DNA of 64,000 bases, taken from the NCBI RefSeq assembly GCF_027706145.1, contig NZ_JAQFWW010000004.1, forward strand, positions 124,001-188,000, in the 5' to 3' direction. Source of the stretch: Bacillus changyiensis. GTDB lineage: Bacteria > Bacillota > Bacilli > Bacillales > Bacillaceae. Each line of letters starts with the position of its first letter. The stretch's first letter is position 1. The notes under the pieces are model-generated. The model searched no databases. It was not told the DNA's origin and worked only from the letters and a program-made list of their open reading frames with translations. Position numbers and translations under genes: made by a program. This document shows positions 59,155 to 64,000 of the stretch, piece by piece.

Positions 59155-61797
59155 TTAGTTTTTCAATTCAGCGATTCTTTTTTCTACCGCTTCTCGTTTT
59201 GCCGTATAATCGGCTTCTTTCGCCCGCTCTTCTTCAATGACATGTTCAGGTGCTTTTTTTATAAAGCCTTCATTGTTTAATTTTTTCTGAACCCGTTCAA
59301 CTTCCTTCGTTAGTTTATCAAACTCTTTTTGAAGGCGGTTGATTTCCTCATCAATGTTTATGAGCCCTTCAAGCGGTAAAATCAATTCGGCACCTGAGAC
59401 AACAGCAGTCATTGCTTTATCCATCATCTTCAGATCCGTCCCAATTTGAAGCAAGCTCGGATTTGTAAAGCGCTCTACATATGATCGGTTTTCTTCAAGG
59501 CGTTCAGCAATTTCGGCTGTGTTTGTTTTCATATAGAGCTCAATCTGTTTACTTAGCGGTGTATTCACTTCACTGCGAATATTGCGAACAGACCGGATCA
59601 CTTCAACAAGAAGTTTCATATCGGCAGCCGCTTGTTTGTCGGTGAATTCTTTAACAACTTTTGGCCACGTCACAACAGTGATGGACTCTCCTTCATGAGG
59701 AAGATGCTGCCAAATTTCTTCTGTCAAGAAAGGCATAAATGGGTGAAGGAGACGCATCGTTTGGTCTAAGACATATGCTAAAACAGAACGGGTTGTCTTT
59801 TTGGCCGCTTCATCATCTCCATAAAGCGGGAGTTTGGCCATTTCAATATACCAGTCACAAAATTCATCCCAAATAAAATTGTATAGATGGCGACCGACCT
59901 CACCGAACTCATATTTTTCTGCAAGTTGTGTCACCGTTTCGATTGTTTCATTTAATCTTGTTAAAATCCATTTATCAGCAACTGTTTTTTCACCAGAGAG
60001 GTCAAGTTCTTCATAAGTCATTCCATCCATATTCATCAAAGCAAACCTGGATGCATTCCAAATCTTATTGGCAAAATTCCATGTTGATTCTACTTTTTCG
60101 AAACTAAATCGTAAATCCTGTCCTGGTGAGCTTCCAGTTGCTAGGAAATAGCGCAGAGAGTCAGCTCCATATTGATCGATGACTTCCATTGGATCAACAC
60201 CATTACCAAGCGATTTGCTCATTTTACGACCTTGATCATCGCGGATTAACCCATGAATTAAAACGTCTTTAAACGGTCGATCCCCAGTAAACTCAATCCC
60301 TTGAAAAATCATTCTTGATACCCAGAAGAAAATGATATCATATCCTGTAACAAGAACATTTGTTGGATAATATCGTTTGAAATCTTCCGCGTCCAGATCA
60401 GGCCAGCCCATTGTTGAAAATGGCCATAGAGCCGAACTGAACCAAGTGTCAAGAACATCATTGTCCTGTTTCCAGTTTTCTGCATCTACTGGTTCTTCTA
60501 GCCCGACATAGACTTCTCCAGTTTCTTTATGATACCATGCTGGAATCCGATGCCCCCACCAAAGCTGACGGGAAATGCACCAGTCGCGAATATTCTCCAT
60601 CCAATGAAGATATGTTTTTTCAAAACGATCAGGTACAAACTGGACTTTTGTTTCTTTTCGTTGTTGTTCGATCGCTGCATCAGCAAGTGGCTGCATTTGT
60701 ACAAACCATTGTGTTGAAAGATAAGGTTCAACGACAGCACCGCTTCGCTCACTGTGACCAACAGAATGCATATGCTCTTCAATTTTGAAGAGCACACCCT
60801 GCTCTTTCAAGTCTTTAACAATCGCTTTACGGCATTCAAAACGATCCATCCCTTTATACTGAAGTGCACGATCATTCATTGTTCCATCTTCATTCATCAC
60901 AAGAATGCGCTCTAAGTTATGGCGGTTTCCAACTTCAAAGTCGTTTGGATCATGAGCCGGTGTAATTTTTACAGCACCTGACCCAAACTCCATATCGACA
61001 TAATCATCTGCCACAATCGGAATTTCTCTTCCAACAATTGGAATAATTAATGTTTTTCCGATTAAATGCTTGTATCTTTCATCCTCTGGATGGACGGCAA
61101 CTGCTGTATCTCCAAGCATTGTTTCCGGACGTGTTGTCGCGATTTCAATTGACTCTGAACCGTCTTTAAGCGGATAACGCATATGGTAAAAGGCACCTTG
61201 AACATCTTTATAAATGACTTCTATGTCAGACAAGGCTGTTTTCGTTGCAGGATCCCAGTTGATAATATATTCCCCACGATAAATGAGCCCTTTTTCATAG
61301 AGTTTGACGAACACTTCCCGGACAGCTTTTGAGAGACCTTGATCAAGAGTGAATCGTTCTCTTGAATAATCGAGACCAAGACCGAGTTTTGCCCATTGAC
61401 TGCGAATGAATTGGGCATATTCCTCTTTCCATTTCCATGTTTCATCAAGGAATTTTTCCCGTCCTAGATCATAACGGGTTTTCCCTTCTTCACGAAGCTT
61501 TGCTTCTACCTTAGCTTGTGTAGCAATTCCGGCATGATCCATCCCTGGCAACCAAAGAACATCATACCCTTGCATTCGTTTCATTCTAGTCACAATATCT
61601 TGCAAAGTAGTATCCCAAGCATGACCCAAATGCAGTTTTCCTGTTACATTTGGCGGCGGAATGACAACTGAGTATGGTTCTTTTTCAGGATCGTTAGTAG
61701 CTTCAAAAAACTTGCCATTCACCCAATATTCATACCTGTCTTTTTCAATTGTGGCCGGATCATATTTTGTCGGCATTGTCAATTCTTGTTTATCCAT
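59155..61797 (-). CDS. valS: valyl-tRNA synthetase
   Basis: Class I synthetase, 880 residues. HLGH at 56-59, KMSKS near 525 ([11 protein letters not shown]), the CP1 editing domain between, the anticodon-binding domain and a C-terminal coiled coil (about 815-880). The ATG at 61797 follows GGAGG and gives the B. subtilis length; a longer frame from 61830 starts inside the T-box terminator. Regulated by the T-box upstream. Confidence 0.97.
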   Translation of the reverse strand: MDKQELTMPTKYDPATIEKDRYEYWVNGKFFEATNDPEKEPYSVVIPPPNVTGKLHLGHAWDTTLQDIVTRMKRMQGYDVLWLPGMDHAGIATQAKVEAKLREEGKTRYDLGREKFLDETWKWKEEYAQFIRSQWAKLGLGLDYSRERFTLDQGLSKAVREVFVKLYEKGLIYRGEYIINWDPATKTALSDIEVIYKDVQGAFYHMRYPLKDGSESIEIATTRPETMLGDTAVAVHPEDERYKHLIGKTLIIPIVGREIPIVADDYVDMEFGSGAVKITPAHDPNDFEVGNRHNLERILVMNEDGTMNDRALQYKGMDRFECRKAIVKDLKEQGVLFKIEEHMHSVGHSERSGAVVEPYLSTQWFVQMQPLADAAIEQQRKETKVQFVPDRFEKTYLHWMENIRDWCISRQLWWGHRIPAWYHKETGEVYVGLEEPVDAENWKQDNDVLDTWFSSALWPFSTMGWPDLDAEDFKRYYPTNVLVTGYDIIFFWVSRMIFQGIEFTGDRPFKDVLIHGLIRDDQGRKMSKSLGNGVDPMEVIDQYGADSLRYFLATGSSPGQDLRFSFEKVESTWNFANKIWNASRFALMNMDGMTYEELDLSGEKTVADKWILTRLNETIETVTQLAEKYEFGEVGRHLYNFIWDEFCDWYIEMAKLPLYGDDEAAKKTTRSVLAYVLDQTMRLLHPFMPFLTEEIWQHLPHEGESITVVTWPKVVKEFTDKQAAADMKLLVEVIRSVRNIRSEVNTPLSKQIELYMKTNTAEIAERLEENRSYVERFTNPSLLQIGTDLKMMDKAMTAVVSGAELILPLEGLINIDEEINRLQKEFDKLTKEVERVQKKLNNEGFIKKAPEHVIEEERAKEADYTAKREAVEKRIAELKN

Positions 61798-61832
61798 TTT
61801 CAAACCTCCAGCAAGTAAACGGCTGATCAATA

Positions 61833-62110
61833 GAAAAGAGTCCTCTTTATCCTAATTAAAGGACGAAGAGAACTCTCTCGCGGTGCCACCTTTTTTCATG
61901 AATGCTTAACAGCATCCACACACTTAAATGGGTAACGGGGCTTTCCCGAATTTCTCTACTTTTCGTTCAAGAAATTGCGCTCCTGGGCGACTTTCCGAAA
62001 CAGATTGACTGAGAAACCTTTCAGCGGACGGATTCCCTCTCTGTAAGCGTCTTGTTTTCGTACTCTTCCCATTCACAGCGAATAAATATCTATTGATCTT
62101 TTAGCACGTA
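61833..62110 (-). promoter_or_regulatory. T-box riboswitch of valS, Val specifier
   Basis: T-box core AAGGTGGCACCGCG at about 61879-61892 on the minus strand, terminator hairpin AGAGTTCTCTT / AAGAGGACTCT at 61833-61878 with CTTTTC. In Stem I the 5' side has AGTA; on the 3' side a GTC codon (61989-61991) precedes the basal stem GGG/CCC. GTC specifies valine. Apical signature GCTGAAAGG is present. Confidence 0.9.
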
Positions 62111-62125
62111 CTTTTTCTTGTACTT

Positions 62126-62155
62126 ATATTACTAAACTTTTTTAGTTTTCGTCAA
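62126..62155 (-). promoter_or_regulatory. sigma-A promoter of valS
   Basis: -35 TTGACG (62150-62155), 18 bp, -10 TAATAT (62126-62131) on the minus strand, upstream of the T-box. Confidence 0.65.
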
Positions 62156-62261
62156 TCATCTTTTCCGTTTTTCTCTAACTTTATACGGGTTTAGACCATG
62201 CACATGGGTATAATGTTTTCATATAATACTGTAACAAAATGGAGAGGAGGGGAAACAGAAG

Positions 62262-62453
62262 ATGCGAAAAAGGTTCACAACACACTCGCTTCAACCTTGG
62301 CTGAAACAAGTACGGCTTGTTGCTGTTCAAGTTGTCCTTCCGATCACAATCTTTCATGGCATTCGAACCATTTTCTTTCCGACGACATTTGACGTTCTCC
62401 TTCTAGGAATTCTCATTCTCATAGCATGTGCCGTTCATCTTGACTGGTTTTAA
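62262..62453 (+). CDS. small hydrophobic protein, hypothetical
   Basis: 63 residues, basic N-terminus (MRKRFTTHSLQPWLKQ) then two membrane segments (about 18-38 and 42-62). A purine-rich site GGAGAGGAGGGG lies upstream of the ATG. It stands alone on the plus strand, divergent from valS and converging on ysxE. Family not recognised. Confidence 0.6.
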   Translation: MRKRFTTHSLQPWLKQVRLVAVQVVLPITIFHGIRTIFFPTTFDVLLLGILILIACAVHLDWF

Positions 62454-62454
62454 T

Positions 62455-62490
62455 AAAAGAAGTCCGCATCATGTTGATGGGGACTCGGTT
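62455..62490 (-). terminator. terminator at the end of ysxE
   Basis: GAGTCC-CATC-aacat-GATG-GGACTTC hairpin with CTTTTATT on the minus strand; the ysxE stop codon is inside the stem. Confidence 0.75.
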
Positions 62491-63491
62491 TCTTCCTGTA
62501 ATTTTCGGTTTTGTTCTGTTTCATAAATATTGGTGACAAGCGGCTCCGCATTTTTCATTTTCCAATAAGCTTTTAATAATCTCACACATTCCTCTCTCTC
62601 TCTGACACTTTGTTCTGCATGATAATATCTCAGTCTAGTAAACATCAATCCAGGGTAAGCCAGATAGCTTAAAAATAAACTAATTTCCTCTTCCCTTAGT
62701 GGGTATGCTTGATGATACGTATAAAACCAATTCACACATTCTCTACACATCACAGGATTCATATTAAACAATCTTGAATAAAACACGATCAGATCATGAT
62801 GAGGAGGAGCATAACCCGCTTTCTCAAAGTTTGTCAAATACCCGTTTCCAGTATCATTGTAGAGAAAATGTCGAACAGACAATCGTCCATGGTTTAAAAC
62901 AATTCTTGAAGACGTTTGATCTTTGATTACTTCTTGCCAATCTTTAAGACGATCAAGGGCAAAATCACAAGCTGCGATTGTTTCCTGATAATACATGACA
63001 GCTTGAAGTTGAAATGGAGACATATACCATTCTTTTTCTGCCGCGGTGACAAATTCTTCATACTTGAGTTTTTCCGCTTCCCACTTTCGCCTTGTCTGTT
63101 CATAATGTTGAAGGATATCTTCTTTTCTAATTTCCACCTTCTTCTCTGTTTTTTGATGAAGATGAGCAATTTCTTTAAATAAGTATTCATGTTTTTGATC
63201 GCGTTCTACTTCTTTTTCCAGAGAAAGCCATGGCATTAAATAGAAAAAACCAGTACTCGCTTCAGTCAAAAAGTCTCCTTCGCGATTCCGGTAAATAGGA
63301 ACAAAGTGTCTATAGCCTTTTTTCTCAAGTTCAATCATTTGTTCAGTAAAACGGCTATTCCTCGAAGTTTCTAATGCTTTTAAAGCAAAAATACCGTGAT
63401 TCGTATAAACCTTCCTCAACTTTTGACTGACATCTTCTATATACTCGGCCGTAAGACCATACCAGCTTAATATAGACTGAATATCCTCCAT
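62469..63491 (-). CDS. ysxE: YsxE, spore coat CotS/YutH-family kinase-like protein
   Basis: 340 residues of the CotS-type aminoglycoside-phosphotransferase-like fold (FALKALET for the ATP lysine region, LNHGRLSVRHFLYND for the catalytic loop, where the usual HGD is HGR). B. subtilis YsxE is a spore coat protein. The ATG at 63491 with GGTGAG upstream is chosen; 63503 is possible. Downstream of spoVID, as in B. subtilis. The altered catalytic loop suggests a pseudokinase. Confidence 0.86.
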   Translation of the reverse strand: MEDIQSILSWYGLTAEYIEDVSQKLRKVYTNHGIFALKALETSRNSRFTEQMIELEKKGYRHFVPIYRNREGDFLTEASTGFFYLMPWLSLEKEVERDQKHEYLFKEIAHLHQKTEKKVEIRKEDILQHYEQTRRKWEAEKLKYEEFVTAAEKEWYMSPFQLQAVMYYQETIAACDFALDRLKDWQEVIKDQTSSRIVLNHGRLSVRHFLYNDTGNGYLTNFEKAGYAPPHHDLIVFYSRLFNMNPVMCRECVNWFYTYHQAYPLREEEISLFLSYLAYPGLMFTRLRYYHAEQSVREREECVRLLKAYWKMKNAEPLVTNIYETEQNRKLQEETESPST

Positions 63492-63518
63492 TTCACTCAC
63501 CATATGTTTATACTTACC

Positions 63519-64000
63519 TTAGGCATGGCTGTTATTATAATCAGGAATATAAAGGATTTGCCCTTCTTTTAGTTCCTCATCAATCGAAAGGGAATTTAAC
63601 CGTATGAGCTGTTGAACATTGATATCATAACGTTCACACAGAAGATCGATTGTATCATTTTGCTGAACGATGCACATCTTCATACGTGAAAATTCCTCCT
63701 CTCCCTGTTTTGTAAACAGTTTCGTCAAATAGAGAGCATTATCATTCTCTTTAGCTGGAGCATCAGATTCCTCTTCATCTCTAGGCTCTTCGGTTTTTTC
63801 CTGCTTGTAAAACGAATATTCGGGAATTTCAATTGTCATCTCCGCTTCTCGTTCTTCTTCACACATTTCCTGTTTGACTTCAATGTCAAAAGACTCTTCA
63901 TCACTCTTATCTTCTTCGTCTTTTAACAGACGAGGCACATCAAAAAACTCAGTTTCTTTTGACTCCTCATGCTCAGAATAAGAACGGTAAACGGGTTCAA
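63519..64000 (-). CDS. spoVID: SpoVID, spore coat morphogenetic protein, N-terminus outside the window
   Basis: The frame is open to the window edge, giving the C-terminal 159 residues or so. It has a highly acidic stretch (about DEEDKSDEESFDIEV) and a C-terminal LysM domain (CIVQQNDTIDLLCERYDINV, LKEGQILYIPDY). SpoVID directs encasement of the spore by the coat, and its LysM domain and acidic tail fit the family. Upstream of ysxE, spacing 27 bases. The internal start at 63938 is not real. Confidence 0.9.
   Translation of the reverse strand, partial: EPVYRSYSEHEESKETEFFDVPRLLKDEEDKSDEESFDIEVKQEMCEEEREAEMTIEIPEYSFYKQEKTEEPRDEEESDAPAKENDNALYLTKLFTKQGEEEFSRMKMCIVQQNDTIDLLCERYDINVQQLIRLNSLSIDEELKEGQILYIPDYNNSHA

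Noticed and set aside
62198-62392. 64-residue plus-strand reading frame overlapping the small hydrophobic protein
   Set aside because: Different frame without a ribosome site; the frame from 62262 has the purine-rich site and a membrane-protein pattern.

Overview
The window is a chromosomal segment of a low-to-moderate G+C, endospore-forming Bacillus, probably a relative of the B. subtilis / B. pumilus group. Gene content and order match, almost gene for gene, the B. subtilis block that runs from yrrD to spoVID. Sporulation genes (spoVID, ysxE, spoIIB, spoIVFA/FB, spo0B, safA, coxA, sspH, bofC, spoVB) are interleaved with housekeeping genes. Most genes lie on the minus strand. Species assignment is inference; no rRNA is present.

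Layout. 1-6.4 kb: a cymR-iscS-mnmA-TPR-recD2-yrrD cluster (minus) behind a structured cymR leader that carries a Bacillaceae-1-like RNA. 6.7-9.5 kb: rarA (plus), a decayed reading frame, tcdA and the 6S RNA gene. 9.5-13.1 kb: hisS-aspS behind a His T-box, and a small yrzK-like gene. 13.2-20.8 kb: a cell-wall amidase, then dtd-relA, apt, recJ and a small LapA-like membrane protein. 21.1-31.6 kb: secDF, comN, spoVB, yrbG, yrzE, yajC-tgt-queA, a DUF2905 gene, ruvBA and bofC. 31.8-37 kb is the most variable stretch: a small kinase-like gene, sspH, a frameshifted DinB gene, a GC-rich interspersed repeat, an Asn/Gln-rich small protein, yebC, coxA and safA. 37-42.4 kb: the NAD biosynthesis module nadBCA divergent from nadS-niaR. 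42.4-46.9 kb: pheA-pheB-obg-spo0B and rpmA-prp-rplU with an L21 leader. 47.2-50 kb: spoIVFA-spoIVFB, then a decayed island holding pieces of an AraC-type regulator and a PTS permease. 50.1-64 kb: minCD, mreBCD, radC, maf, spoIIB, comC, folC, valS with a Val T-box, a small membrane protein, ysxE and the C-terminal part of spoVID.

Functional themes are sulfur transfer (CymR, IscS, MnmA), tRNA charging and modification (HisS, AspS, ValS, Dtd, MnmA, TcdA, Tgt, QueA), DNA repair (RecD2, RarA, RecJ, RuvAB, RadC), stringent response and purine salvage (RelA, Apt), NAD synthesis under NiaR, cell shape and division (MreBCD, MinCD), and sporulation.

Start codons were revised wherever a Shine-Dalgarno sequence favoured an internal start. 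TTG and GTG starts are common here. Nothing in the window looks like a wholly new multi-gene system. The most interesting non-coding signals are the hairpin leader of cymR, the GC-rich repeat at 33.74 kb, the decayed PTS/AraC island, and the internal translation start in safA.
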